Source of the DNA: Streptomyces sp. NBC_00414
Lineage (GTDB): Bacteria > Actinomycetota > Actinomycetes > Streptomycetales > Streptomycetaceae
NCBI RefSeq assembly: GCF_036038375.1
Contig: NZ_CP107935.1
Coordinates: 4,216,001-4,280,000, forward strand
Length of the DNA: 64,000 bases
Reading direction: 5' to 3'
Shown: positions 25,887-35,475 of the stretch, piece by piece
Layout: each line of letters opens with the position of its first letter
Position numbering within the stretch: the first letter of the stretch is position 1
Notes under the pieces: generated by a model
The model's input: the letters and a program-made list of their open reading frames with translations, nothing else
What the model was told of the DNA's origin: nothing
The model's database searches: none
Position numbers and translations under genes: made by a program

Positions 25887-25923
25887 CGCTCCGTCGAATA
25901 TCCATCGGCCGTACACCCGCCCA

Positions 25924-25951
25924 CCGCACAACTGCGCAGCCGCACAACTGC
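25924..25951. promoter_or_regulatory. Two perfect 12-bp direct repeats in a divergent promoter region
   Basis: CCGCACAACTGC occurs at 25924-25935 and 25940-25951, with a 16-bp period, followed by CTTGTG. They lie between the divergent TIG-like membrane gene and the DUF4429 gene. The arrangement suggests a tandem regulator-binding site or a stem-loop region; the regulator is unknown. Confidence 0.45.
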
Positions 25952-26062
25952 CTTGTGACGACAGCGCATTGTGCCGTACCGCACACCCCTCGCGTCCGCC
26001 AGGTCCGGTCAGCGCGGGTGAACCCTCCACCCCCGTGTTGACCCGGCTGCGAGAATTCCCGT

Positions 26063-26998
26063 ATGGCCGAGATCATCCAGCGCGACGGGACCTGGGCCTT
26101 CGACGGCAGCACGGTCCGGATCACCCCGGGGCTGCACCGTTCCGTGCCGCTGTTCCGGCAGACGTACGGAGAGATCGCCGTGCCCCTCGAAGCGGTCGCG
26201 GGCGTCGTCTACGAGCCCGAACGCAAGCGCGGCCGGCTGCGTCTGAGACTCCGGGAGGGCGCCGACCCGCTCCTCCAGGCGACCGGGGGCCGGCTGCCCG
26301 ACGCGGCGGACCCGTACCGGCTGTCCGTGGACATCGACCGTTCGGGCGTCGCGGAGTACGTCGCCGAGGAGATCCGGCACGCCCTGCTCATCGAACAGAT
26401 CCCCAAGGAACCGGCAAAGGCGTATCTCCTGCCCGGCCCGCCCGTGCCCGTCTCGGTCCGCTCCAGCGACGGCACGGTCTCCTTCGACGGAGCCAGGGTC
26501 CGTATCGACTGGAGCGACACCTCGGACCGGGTGAAGCGCGCGACGGGCCCGCGCATCATCGGCCTGCCCGATCTCGTACAGGTGGAGTGGCTGCCCAACT
26601 CCGGTTACGAGGACGGCTTCCTGCGGTTCGTGACGCACGACTCGGTGTTCTCCAAGCTGCCGCCGGAGAAGGACCCGTTCGCCCTCGACCTGTGGGGCAG
26701 CGCGCGCCGCGACCTGCTCACGGCCCTCGTCGCCACCGCGGTCATGGCCCGCCTCCCGCACCCGTCCGTCCGGGCCGCCGAGCCGGCGCGCGGGGATCCG
26801 CCCCGCCTCCTGGCCGCCGTCCAGGACTCCGTGGCGTCGTCCCGGCCGCAGACACCCCAGGCATCCCCGACAGCCCCGCAGGACCTCCACGACGTACTCC
26901 TGCGCCGGCTGCGTGAGCTGGGCGAACTGCACCGCGACGGCGTGCTCACCGACGAGGAGTTCGCGACGACGAAGGCGGCCGTGCTCCGCGACTTCTAG
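26063..26998 (+). CDS. DUF4429 domain protein with C-terminal SHOCT motif
   Basis: 311 residues, cytoplasmic, with two similar halves. Each begins with a short strand followed by an FDGxxVRI-type motif (TWAFDGSTVRI near residue 10 and TVSFDGARVRIDW near 140), as expected for repeated DUF4429 PH-like folds. The last 35 residues are a SHOCT oligomerisation motif (LRRLRELGELHRDGVLTDEE). The ATG at 26063 is preceded only by a weak GAGAATTCCCGT. Probably a membrane- or ligand-associated adaptor; enzymatic residues are not evident. Confidence 0.85.
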   Translation: MAEIIQRDGTWAFDGSTVRITPGLHRSVPLFRQTYGEIAVPLEAVAGVVYEPERKRGRLRLRLREGADPLLQATGGRLPDAADPYRLSVDIDRSGVAEYVAEEIRHALLIEQIPKEPAKAYLLPGPPVPVSVRSSDGTVSFDGARVRIDWSDTSDRVKRATGPRIIGLPDLVQVEWLPNSGYEDGFLRFVTHDSVFSKLPPEKDPFALDLWGSARRDLLTALVATAVMARLPHPSVRAAEPARGDPPRLLAAVQDSVASSRPQTPQASPTAPQDLHDVLLRRLRELGELHRDGVLTDEEFATTKAAVLRDF

Positions 26999-27077
26999 CG
27001 AGGCGACCGCCGGTTGGGGTGAAACGGCTCTCGGCACGGCAGGTCTCATGAGCGAACCGCATCAGAACGGCGGGCCG

Positions 27078-27872
27078 TCAGGACAGCAGATCCGGCTCGC
27101 TGCGGCTGATGTCCTGCCACAGCGGCTGGTAGTTGATCCACGCCACCAGGTCTCCGCCGGTCTGTTCCCGTGTCGCGACCGCCTGTTTGTGGTCGATCAG
27201 CACCGGCCGCCCCGCCGCGCACGCGGTCAGCTGCACCTGGCAGGACCGTTCCATCGACAGGAACCACCAGGCCGCCGCGTCCACCGAGTCGCCGACCGTC
27301 AGCAGTCCGTGGTTGCGCAGCACGAGCGCCTTGAACGAGCCGAGCGCGGTGGCGATCCGCCGCCCCTCCTCGGCGTCCACGGCGACCCCCGAGTACGCGT
27401 CGTACAGCGCGTGGTCCTCGTAGAACGCGCAGCTCTCCTGGGTGATCGGGTCGAGGAGCTCGCCGAGCGCGGACAGCGCGCGCCCGTGCACCGAGTGGCA
27501 GTGGGCGACCGCGACGACGTCGGGCCGGGCCGCGTGCACCTGGGCGTGCACGGTGAACGCGGCCTGGTTCACGTGATAGCGGCCCTCCAGCACCTGCCCG
27601 TCCTCGTTGGCCATCACCAGATCGCCGACGGTGACATGCTTGAAGGGCATCCCGAACGGGTTGACCCAGAAGCAGTCGCTGTACTCCGGGTCCCGCGCGG
27701 TGATGTGGCCGGAGACCCCGTCCTCGAACCCGAGGCGCCCGAAGAGCCGCAGCGCGCCCGCGAGACGTTCCTTGCGGTGCCGGCGCTCGTCGTCGAGCGA
27801 CTCGTGCATGGGCGGCATCGCGAACCGCAGTCTGTCGGTGGGAAGGGGCAGGGGCGGCGTGGGCCCGTGCAT
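27078..27872 (-). CDS. Class II aldolase/adducin-family protein
   Basis: 264 residues covering one aldolase-II domain (about 34-240). The zinc ligands are visible: VAHCHSVHGRAL (His-x-His) and LRNHGLLT, with an acidic residue in the preceding segment. Family members cleave or isomerise sugar phosphates (for example fuculose-phosphate aldolase) or act as methylthioribulose dehydratases, but the substrate here is not defined by neighbours. GVSGHIT and FWVNPFG are conserved family blocks. The ATG at 27872 follows GGAGGACAT. Convergent with the DUF4429 gene and alone on this strand. Confidence 0.88.
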   Translation of the reverse strand: MHGPTPPLPLPTDRLRFAMPPMHESLDDERRHRKERLAGALRLFGRLGFEDGVSGHITARDPEYSDCFWVNPFGMPFKHVTVGDLVMANEDGQVLEGRYHVNQAAFTVHAQVHAARPDVVAVAHCHSVHGRALSALGELLDPITQESCAFYEDHALYDAYSGVAVDAEEGRRIATALGSFKALVLRNHGLLTVGDSVDAAAWWFLSMERSCQVQLTACAAGRPVLIDHKQAVATREQTGGDLVAWINYQPLWQDISRSEPDLLS

Positions 27873-28148
27873 ATGTCCTCCAGCCCTGAGGGGCGGACTC
27901 CGTACGTGTTTACGGGCGGGAAGTTACCGGCGGTCAGCGCAGGAGAACAGAGGTGTCGAAGAAGAGAGTGCACAACCGTTGTACGAGATCGCCGGTCTGC
28001 CTGACCGGAGCCGTCACACTCGTCGGGCCCATGCGCCGACGCCCCTGGAGGAACCCCCCGTGCACAGCCTTCCCCACACGCTGCGCGGACCGCACGCCGC
28101 GACCGCATCACCGTTCCACCCGTGCCGCCCCTGCCGTCCCCGCCGCCC

Positions 28149-28742
28149 ATGAAGAAGACCGAACGCCTCATCGCCGGCATGCTCAGACAGCTCGCCACGC
28201 GCGACGTGGTCGTCCTGGACGACCAGGGCGGATCCCCACGCCGCCTCGCCGCACTCACCTACATCGCCGTGCAGTACGGCTTCCGGTACGAGAGGTCGAG
28301 CAGGGTCGGCCAGGTCCTTCAGGTCCGGCTGGTCCGCGACCCCCGGCCCGAGGCCCGCGAGCGCGGTACGGCGGCTCTCAGCAGGCTCGCCGCGGGCCGC
28401 ACCCCGGGTATGCGTCCGGGCACCCTGAAGCCCCTGCCGGACGTGGCGCCGACGGTGGATCTGCTCAAGGCCCGTATCGAGTTCGACGCCCTGGACGACG
28501 ACCTCGACTGGCGCCGCAAGGCCGTCTTCATGACCGCCAGCGCGACCCTCATGGCGCTGCTGCTGATCCCCGCGGGCTGGACGGCCTCGCTCGCCGCGGG
28601 CGCCACGATGGCCGCGGTGTTCGCGGTCCTCCTGCGCCTGGAGATGATGCGGAAGGAGCGGCTGGCCCGGCGCCTGCGGTCGGCCGGCCGCAACTCCCGC
28701 AGGACCGGCCTGCGGAACTCGCTGCCGAAAAGGCGACACTAG
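28149..28742 (+). CDS. Hypothetical membrane protein with basic C-terminus
   Basis: 197 residues. An Arg/Lys-rich helical N-terminus, a soluble middle with no motif, and one strong membrane hairpin (VFMTASATLMALLLIPAGW and SLAAGATMAAVFAVLLRLEM, about 118-155), ending in a basic tail (RRLRSAGRNSRRTGLR). The ATG at 28149 is used, with weak upstream Shine-Dalgarno sequence. It lies 29 bp upstream of the PPOX-like gene on the same strand. No family recognised, so function is not assigned. Confidence 0.7.
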   Translation: MKKTERLIAGMLRQLATRDVVVLDDQGGSPRRLAALTYIAVQYGFRYERSSRVGQVLQVRLVRDPRPEARERGTAALSRLAAGRTPGMRPGTLKPLPDVAPTVDLLKARIEFDALDDDLDWRRKAVFMTASATLMALLLIPAGWTASLAAGATMAAVFAVLLRLEMMRKERLARRLRSAGRNSRRTGLRNSLPKRRH

Positions 28743-28771
28743 ATGTCGGGTATCGGCGCCACACTCGTCGT

Positions 28772-29254
28772 ATGACTCGCACGACGTCGAACTGGGCGGC
28801 CTTCGTGGCCGCGGAGCGGGATCTCGCCGGGACCGTCGAGAAACGGTTCGCGGCCTTCACGCACCACATCGTCGCGACCCTCCGCAAGGACGGGTCGCCC
28901 CGCACCTCCGGCCTTGAGGTGCGCTTCCTGAGCGGGGAGCTGTGGCTCGGCATGATGCCGGACTCCCTCAAGGCGCTGGACCTGCGGCGGGACCCGCGGT
29001 TCGCCCTGCAGGCGAATCCGGGGCCGGGTACGGAGATGGCCGGCGGCGACGTACGGATCGCGGGCCGGGCCGTCGAGGTCCAGGACCCGGCGGAGAAGGC
29101 CGGATACACCGAAGAGGTGAAACCGCCGGAGCCGTTCCACCTCTTCCGCACCGAACTGACGGAGGTCGTACGGACCTACGTCGAGGACGACACGTATCTG
29201 GTCGTCCAGATCTGGAAGCCCGGAGTGCCGGTGCGCACCCTCAAGCGGACCTGA
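28772..29254 (+). CDS. Pyridoxamine 5'-phosphate oxidase-like (PPOX) flavin-type protein
   Basis: 160 residues. The split-barrel PPOX fold is suggested by HHIVATLRKDGSPRTSGLEV, a GELWLGMMPDSLKALDLRRD segment and a C-terminal YLVVQIWKPG strand. Relatives bind FMN or F420 and reduce small substrates, but the cofactor cannot be fixed from sequence alone. The ATG at 28772 has no clear ribosome site and may be leaderless. It is 29 bp downstream of the small membrane gene and convergent with guaA, with an 8-bp tandem repeat between them. Confidence 0.78.
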   Translation: MTRTTSNWAAFVAAERDLAGTVEKRFAAFTHHIVATLRKDGSPRTSGLEVRFLSGELWLGMMPDSLKALDLRRDPRFALQANPGPGTEMAGGDVRIAGRAVEVQDPAEKAGYTEEVKPPEPFHLFRTELTEVVRTYVEDDTYLVVQIWKPGVPVRTLKRT

Positions 29255-29277
29255 GCCCCGGGGCTGACCGGACCCAC

Positions 29278-29337
29278 CCGGCTACCCGGCTGCCTGGCTG
29301 CCTGGCTGTCTGGCTGTCTGGCTGCCTGGCTGCCTGG
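29278..29337. repeat. 8-bp tandem repeat between PPOX-like gene and guaA
   Basis: About seven and a half copies of an 8-bp unit close to CTGGCTGC (variants CCGGCTAC, CCGGCTGC and CTGGCTGT) fill 29278-29337, just upstream of the guaA stop at 29343. The unit is not a multiple of three and the run is intergenic, so it is a slippage-prone minisatellite with no coding role. Confidence 0.8.
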
Positions 29338-29342
29338 GGGGA

Positions 29343-30920
<1,578 letters not shown>

Positions 30921-30994
30921 GGTTTGCCTTCCGGCGGTTTTGCAGGGCTGTGCGATTGATTCTAACGGGGGTCGGGGGGCGGGCGGCCACGGTC

Positions 30995-31090
30995 GGTTTC
31001 TCGGGGGCTCCGCCCCCGAACCCCCGGTCCTCGAACGCCGGACGGGCTGGAGGTGCGCGACAGGGGGTCTGGGGGCACAGCCCCCAGGAA
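30995..31090. repeat. Dispersed hairpin-rich intergenic repeat
   Basis: Contains self-complementary GGGGGCTCCGCCCCC and CTGGGGGCACAGCCCCCAG around TCCTCGAACGCCGGACGGGC. This motif is common in Streptomyces intergenic DNA (from memory). It lies in the guaA/chorismate-mutase promoter gap and may also act as a terminator-like barrier. Confidence 0.5.
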
Positions 31091-31114
31091 GGCCGTCTCA
31101 GGATGCGAACCGGG

Positions 31115-31143
31115 TTGGACCGCGCGGAGCGCGCGGGCATACT
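31115..31143 (+). promoter_or_regulatory. Sigma-70-type promoter for chorismate mutase leader
   Basis: TTGGAC (31115-31120), 17-bp spacer, CATACT (31138-31143). A start point about 7 bases later falls on or next to the A of the ATG at 31150, so the leader peptide is probably translated from a leaderless transcript, as in known Streptomyces amino-acid leaders. Confidence 0.65.
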
Positions 31144-31149
31144 GCTCCC

Positions 31150-31221
31150 ATGCTCACGCACCAGACCTTCGTCTTTACCTATGGCACCCGGCCCACGGGC
31201 TGCCATGGTCGTGCTGCTTGA
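31150..31221 (+). CDS. Phe/Tyr-rich leader peptide for attenuation of chorismate mutase
   Basis: 23 residues, MLTHQTFVFTYGTRPTGCHG plus RAA. The middle reads Phe-Val-Phe-Thr-Tyr (TTC GTC TTT ACC TAT), including the TTT and TAT codons that are rare in high-GC genes. It starts at a leaderless ATG 7 bases after a consensus -10 box and ends 22 bp before a perfect 13-bp hairpin with a T-tract. The downstream gene makes the Phe/Tyr precursor, so ribosome stalling at these codons when charged tRNA-Phe or tRNA-Tyr is short is a natural control signal. No ribosome-binding site is needed. The peptide itself is not expected to have another function. Confidence 0.75.
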   Translation: MLTHQTFVFTYGTRPTGCHGRAA

Positions 31222-31282
31222 GCAACTGACAAGCGACATCCCAGGCGCCCCGGGCCGACAAGGCCCGGGGCGCCCGCGTTTT
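31183..31282 (+). promoter_or_regulatory. Transcription attenuator with mutually exclusive hairpins
   Basis: Hairpin 1: GGCACCCG (31183-31190) with CGGG-C-TGCC (31196-31204), overlapping the leader peptide. Terminator: GGCGCCCCGGGCC (31244-31256) / GGCCCGGGGCGCC (31262-31274), loop GACAA, then CGCGTTTT. Antiterminator: 31190-31194 GGCCC with 31252-31256 GGGCC, plus 31197-31200 GGGC with 31247-31250 GCCC. A ribosome stalled on the Phe/Tyr codons would block hairpin 1 and free the 31190-31200 strand to pair with the terminator arm. Confidence 0.7.
31244..31282 (+). terminator. Leader terminator before chorismate mutase
   Basis: Perfect 13-bp GC stem with a 5-nt GACAA loop and trailing TTTT at 31279-31282, located between the leader peptide stop (31221) and the chorismate mutase ATG (31331). 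Its position upstream of the gene, not downstream, marks it as an attenuator arm. Confidence 0.8.
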
Positions 31283-31330
31283 CCGGACCTTGCCGCTCCG
31301 GGGCACCCCACCTGAAGAGGAGCCCACGAG

Positions 31331-31633
31331 ATGAGCACAGCCACCCCCGGCACGGCCACCACCGACAAGACCGGTGCCCGCACCGAAGAGGCCGCCGACC
31401 TGATCACCGGCGCCCGCGAGCGCATCGACGCCCTCGACGACCACATCATCGGCCTGGTCCAGGAACGCATGGCCGTCTCGGCCGTGATCCAGAAGGCCCG
31501 GATCACCTCCGGAGGCCGCCGGGTGAATCTGTCGCGCGAGATGGAGGTGCTCGGCCACTACAGGGAAGCCCTGGGCAAGCCGGGCACCGCACTGGCGATG
31601 ACCCTGCTGGAGCTGTGCCGGGGCCGCATCTGA
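31331..31633 (+). CDS. AroQ-type chorismate mutase
   Basis: 100 residues, the size of monofunctional AroQ mutases. It rearranges chorismate to prephenate, the first step of Phe and Tyr synthesis. Helix 1 carries ARERIDALDDHIIGLVQERM, with the catalytic Arg of ARxRIDxLD; helix 2 has Lys in QKARIT and Arg in GGRRVNLSREMEVL; the tail ELCRGRI is typical. The ATG at 31331 follows a GAGGAG site. It lies directly behind the Phe/Tyr leader peptide and attenuator and is monocistronic. Confidence 0.93.
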   Translation: MSTATPGTATTDKTGARTEEAADLITGARERIDALDDHIIGLVQERMAVSAVIQKARITSGGRRVNLSREMEVLGHYREALGKPGTALAMTLLELCRGRI

Positions 31634-32233
31634 GGGCGCGTACGGCATCCCGTACGACATCCGCGTACGACGGACGTCCGGTGCACGCACGTACGCATGC
31701 CCTCTCACCCGTACGGCGCGTGACCGTCCCGCAACGGGCTTCGTTGGTCCGGTGCCTGTGTCAGCCAGGGACGGGTCCGAAGAACCACGCGTGGCTCCGC
31801 TGGAGCGGGAGGCGTACGGACGTGCGCCGTGGGACCCCGTTCCAGAGAAGTGGCCGGACGGCAGGGGACAGCAGCCCGGTCACCCAAGAGGTCGGCTCCG
31901 GGGACGCCCGGAGCCGACCGGCGGAATCTGCGCAAGGGCGGTCGAAACGGTTGCGTAGGCCGCGGCCCATCGAGCACGATGCCTAGAACACCCCGAGTCC
32001 TCGAACGACATCCGTATTGCACCGCCCCACCGCCATTGGTCGAGACCACGCGCACTCCCCCCGTGCGCCGGGCGCAGACCGGCGGACAAGCCATTAGGCG
32101 GCGCTACCCCCCGGCGCCGCCTCCCCAGGCACCGGCGCTGCCCTGACGTCGGTGCTGACCACGAAGGGCCCCGTGGATCGCCCCGCGGGGCCCTTCGCCT
32201 GTCCGGAGCCGTGCCCCGGTCCGCTTCGGCAGG
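31634..32233. other. Intergenic region of 600 bp, no gene recognised
   Basis: It contains several CGTACG-rich repeats (31640-31720) and a convergent-gene terminator at its right end. Open frames on both strands overlap each other, lack ribosome sites and have no domain, so none is called. Confidence 0.5.
32162..32197 (-). terminator. Terminator downstream of the lipoprotein gene
   Basis: CGAAGGGCCCCG (32162-32173) pairs with CGGGGCCCTTCG (32186-32197); 12-bp perfect stem, 12-nt loop. It lies 37 bp beyond the lipoprotein stop at 32234 on the minus strand. Confidence 0.75.
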
Positions 32234-33082
32234 TCAGCCGGCCGTCTTCGCCAGCTTGGCGAGCTGCGCCTCGACCAGCTCGGCCGGTACCTCGATCTTG
32301 TCCGCGTCCAGCATGTTCATCGAACTGAACGCCACCAGCGTCGTACCGTCCCGGACGACCGTGTACGCGGCGGGCACCTGCGCCCCCTCGATCGAGGCGA
32401 CCAGCCTGAACGCGACGGATTCGTCGCCCAGATCGGGGTCGGCCGCCGCCTTGACGCCCTTGTAGTCGTAGTCGGCGTGCCGGTAGGCGGTGCAGTCCTT
32501 CGTCGCCGAACGCAGGCCCCTCATCACCTTGTCGGCCTCGCCGGACCCGTACGAGAGGAGGGCGAACGTGTTCACCGACGCGTCCGTCTCGTCCTTCGAC
32601 ACGACACCGCGGCTGACTCCCGCCCGCGAGCCCGGGTCGGTGGTGAACAGGAACATGTCGGCGATCGGCTGGCACTTCGACGGTGTCGCCGGGACGGTCT
32701 GGCCCAGGAGGTCAGCGCCTTCCGACGCCTTGACCTCGAAGCCCTTGACGTCACCCGTCGCGAGCGCGGCCTTCTTCAACTGCGCCTTGGTCAGGGCCCC
32801 GTCACCCTTCCCCGCCCCCGAGGTGCCCCCCGGATCCCGCGTGTTCTCCGGTTCCCGCGAGCCCTTCGGGTCCTGTGGGTCCTTCGTGCCCGCCTGGCTC
32901 TCCCCGGCCGGGGCCTTCGTCTTCTCCCCGCCGGCCGTCCGTTCGCCCGCCGCCTTCGACCGCGACGACTTCCCGGTCTCCTCGGTGCCGCCTCCGCCGC
33001 ACGCCGCGACGCAGCCGAGCGCCGCGACGGCCGACACGGCCACCAGGGGCCGCGAGATCTTGGTCCTCATCCTTGTCATCAT
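32234..33082 (-). CDS. Secreted lipoprotein of unknown function
   Basis: 282 residues. Signal peptide 1-27 ending in a lipobox VAAC with Cys28 (MMTRMRTKISRPLVAVSAVA...), so the mature protein is lipid-anchored outside the membrane. A Lys/Glu/Gly/Pro-rich disordered region (30-105) is followed by a soluble domain with TKAQLKKAALATGDVKGFEV and a C-terminal TTLVAFSSMNMLDADKIEVP segment, a PknH/LpqN-like or sensor-type shape by appearance only. The ATG at 33082 overlaps the TGA of the upstream gene (ATGA), so both are co-translated. Confidence 0.85.
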   Translation of the reverse strand: MMTRMRTKISRPLVAVSAVAALGCVAACGGGGTEETGKSSRSKAAGERTAGGEKTKAPAGESQAGTKDPQDPKGSREPENTRDPGGTSGAGKGDGALTKAQLKKAALATGDVKGFEVKASEGADLLGQTVPATPSKCQPIADMFLFTTDPGSRAGVSRGVVSKDETDASVNTFALLSYGSGEADKVMRGLRSATKDCTAYRHADYDYKGVKAAADPDLGDESVAFRLVASIEGAQVPAAYTVVRDGTTLVAFSSMNMLDADKIEVPAELVEAQLAKLAKTAG

Positions 33083-34251
33083 GTCCGCGACACCGTCCCA
33101 CACGGCTCGTCACCGGAGTCGCCACCGATGTCCCGGCTGCGGTCGTACGGGTCGGTCGTGGGCCCGCTCGGGGGCGCGCCCGTCGGCTCGGCCGAGGACA
33201 GCCGCGGGTGCAGGAAGCCGTCGTAGACGTCGCAGGCGGAGTTGGAGATGTCGTTGTCGTAGTTGACGACCGCCAGCCTGCCGGGCGTGACGTCGTACTT
33301 CGCCGGATCGGGGACCTGCAGGTCGATGACGCGGCGGACGATGGTGCGGGCGACTTCGGTGGAGTCCGGGTCGGCCGGGGCCAGCGCGTAGACGAAGGTG
33401 TAGTCGGTGTGGATGTCCAGCGCCCCGTCCTCGCCCGCCTCGAACGTCGTACGGCCACGGGTCTTGACCACGTTACCGACGAGCCGCACCTCGTCCCGGT
33501 CGAAGCGGCTGAAGAAGCGCAGCGGATCGTCGTCCTCGCCGGGATCGCGCAGCCAGGACCTCAGATCGGCGACCAGGTCGGGCTGCTTGGGGTCGAGCAC
33601 CGTGCCGAAGACGGTCTCGGGGGTGGCGCCGAGCAGCGTCCCGCGGTCGATGTTCGCCTCGACGAGCAGGGTTCTGCTCTGCTCCAGAGCCCGGCCGACC
33701 TGATCCTTGGAGAACGAACCGACCGCCTTCGCCCTCGGAAGCACGATCCCGGCGGCGCCGTCGGCGTACCGCGCGGCCGGGGAACCGGCGAAGGGCTCGT
33801 CCAGGGTGGGCGTTCCGGGCGCGGAACCCGGGGCCGCGGTCTCGGGCGCGGTCTCCGCGGGCAGCGGGGACGCGGCCTGCGGGCCCGGGTTCACGCCGGA
33901 GTCCGTACCGAAGGGGTCGCCCGGCAGCAGGGACGGCTTCATGGCCACGACCGCCACCGCGAGGGCGAGCGGGATACCGATGATCGTCCACACCTTGCGG
34001 CGCCGGGCTCCGCGCCCGTACGCCCCCTGCCCCGCGGAGTCCGTGCGCCATCCCTGGGGCAGTTCACCGCGGGCCTCCTGCCGGCGCAGCCGCTCGGTCA
34101 CCATGCGGGCGCGCGCCGACGGCTCCTTGGGGGCCTCCGAGGTCCGGATGTCCCGCTCACTGTCCTGGACGAAGCGTTCCCACACGTCGTCCGGTATGGA
34201 CTCCCCGGACCCTTCGTGCCCCTCGGGCTTCCCGGACGGCTTCTCACTCAC
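33079..34251 (-). CDS. Single-pass membrane protein, partner of lipoprotein
   Basis: 390 residues. A cytoplasmic N-terminus (about 85 residues, acidic, with VWERFVQDSERDI), one membrane segment (VWTIIGIPLALAVAVVAMKP), then an extracellular domain of about 280 residues with Pro/Ala-rich linker. The extracellular part includes DPLRFFSRFDRDEVRLVGNVVKT-like strands and conserved Cys in SACDVYDG and EPCGTV. No kinase or protease motif. The GTG at 34251 has GGGAGAGG upstream; a longer in-frame start reaches 34332. It overlaps the downstream lipoprotein gene by 4 bp, suggesting a membrane complex. Function unknown. Confidence 0.82.
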   Translation of the reverse strand: MSEKPSGKPEGHEGSGESIPDDVWERFVQDSERDIRTSEAPKEPSARARMVTERLRRQEARGELPQGWRTDSAGQGAYGRGARRRKVWTIIGIPLALAVAVVAMKPSLLPGDPFGTDSGVNPGPQAASPLPAETAPETAAPGSAPGTPTLDEPFAGSPAARYADGAAGIVLPRAKAVGSFSKDQVGRALEQSRTLLVEANIDRGTLLGATPETVFGTVLDPKQPDLVADLRSWLRDPGEDDDPLRFFSRFDRDEVRLVGNVVKTRGRTTFEAGEDGALDIHTDYTFVYALAPADPDSTEVARTIVRRVIDLQVPDPAKYDVTPGRLAVVNYDNDISNSACDVYDGFLHPRLSSAEPTGAPPSGPTTDPYDRSRDIGGDSGDEPCGTVSRT

Positions 34252-34509
34252 GGCGCTCGCGCCTCTCCCCCATGGCTGACGTACTGACAGCCGACCGAGG
34301 GTCAGTTCTAAGGCGTGGGCACTGGAGTTCACAAGTCGGACCCGCGTGTGACCCAGCCCACATAAGAATTCTGTGAGTTTTAGGACAACCCTTCACAGGA
34401 GTCACAGGTCTCCCTCCTGGAATCAACGGCCATACCCGCGACCGCCACGCGGAGGCCTCCCGAATCTCGTGCCGCGACCTCGCGGCACACCGGACTTTCC
34501 GAGGTCTTC

Positions 34510-35475
34510 ATGAAGCTTCGCCGTGTCATGGTCGCTGCGGCCACGACCGCAGTCATAGCCCCGCTCGCCCTGCTGTCGGCTCCGGCCGCCTTCGCGACCG
34601 ACCCCGCGCCCACCGGGACCGAGACCGCGACCTCGACCGCGACGCCGGGCCCGAGCGAGACCACCGCGACGACGACGCCCGCCGCGACGCCCACGACGAC
34701 GCCGCCGAGCGAGACGCCCCCGAGCACGCCGACCACGACCCCGCCGGTGACCACCCCGGCGCCGAGCACCACTCCGCCCGAATCGTCGGAGACCCCGGAC
34801 CCCGAGCCGTCCGTGTGCGAGGACACCAAGGTCGACGTCAGCATCACCGGCCTGCCCGGCAAGATCGCCGTGGGCAGCGGCTGGCACAAGTTCTCGCTGA
34901 ACGTCCTGAACTCCTCCGACTCGACGCTCCAGGACCTCGACTTCCTCGCGGGCGCCTCGTCCGACGTGGACGGCACGGACCTGTTCAAGAGCAAGCAGGT
35001 TCAGCTCCAGGCCTGGAACCCGGACGCCAAGGTCTGGGAGAACCTCGACGAGGAGGGTTACGCGGTCGGCTTCGTCGGTTACACCGACGAGCTCAAGCCC
35101 GACTACGAGGTCCACGTCCCGCTGCGCATCAACGTGAAGTCCACCGCTCCGGTCGGCGCGGGCTTCTCGCTCGGCGCGACCATCTACGGTGACGACGACG
35201 CGGAGTGCACCGGCTTCGGTGAGGTCGCGTACAAGTTCCAGATCGTCGCCGCGGGTACGGACACCAACGACACCAAGCCGCAGGAAGGCGGCAAGGCGCC
35301 GGTCAGTGACCAGAAGCCGGACAAGACCAACACGCCGCAGGTCACCGGCAACCTCGCCGAGACCGGGTCCAGTTCCGCGCTGCCGACCATCGGTCTCGTG
35401 GGCGGGGCCGCGCTGGTCGCCGGTGTGGGTGCGGTCGTCGTCGCTCGTCGCCGCAGGGCCGGCTCCGACGCGTAA
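34510..35475 (+). CDS. Secreted LAETG-anchored cell wall surface protein
   Basis: 321 residues. Signal peptide 1-29 (VMVAAATTAVIAPLALLSAPAAFA). A Thr/Pro-rich region (30-98) suggests a flexible wall-spanning stalk, then a beta-sandwich domain (about 100-265) with paired Cys (PSVCEDTK and DAECTGFG), and a C-terminal sorting signal: LAETG, hydrophobic stretch, RRRRAG. The LAxTG form is recognised by class E sortases of actinobacteria, which would attach it covalently to peptidoglycan. ATG at 34510 with GAGGTC upstream. It ends at a tandem duplication (35471-35580). Confidence 0.9.
   Translation: MKLRRVMVAAATTAVIAPLALLSAPAAFATDPAPTGTETATSTATPGPSETTATTTPAATPTTTPPSETPPSTPTTTPPVTTPAPSTTPPESSETPDPEPSVCEDTKVDVSITGLPGKIAVGSGWHKFSLNVLNSSDSTLQDLDFLAGASSDVDGTDLFKSKQVQLQAWNPDAKVWENLDEEGYAVGFVGYTDELKPDYEVHVPLRINVKSTAPVGAGFSLGATIYGDDDAECTGFGEVAYKFQIVAAGTDTNDTKPQEGGKAPVSDQKPDKTNTPQVTGNLAETGSSSALPTIGLVGGAALVAGVGAVVVARRRRAGSDA

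Noticed and set aside
29278..29337. Possible CRISPR-like array
   Set aside because: 8-bp units without spacers and no cas genes; a simple tandem repeat.
31705..32094. Small ORFs on both strands in the 31.6-32.2 kb gap
   Set aside because: Overlapping, no ribosome sites, no domains.
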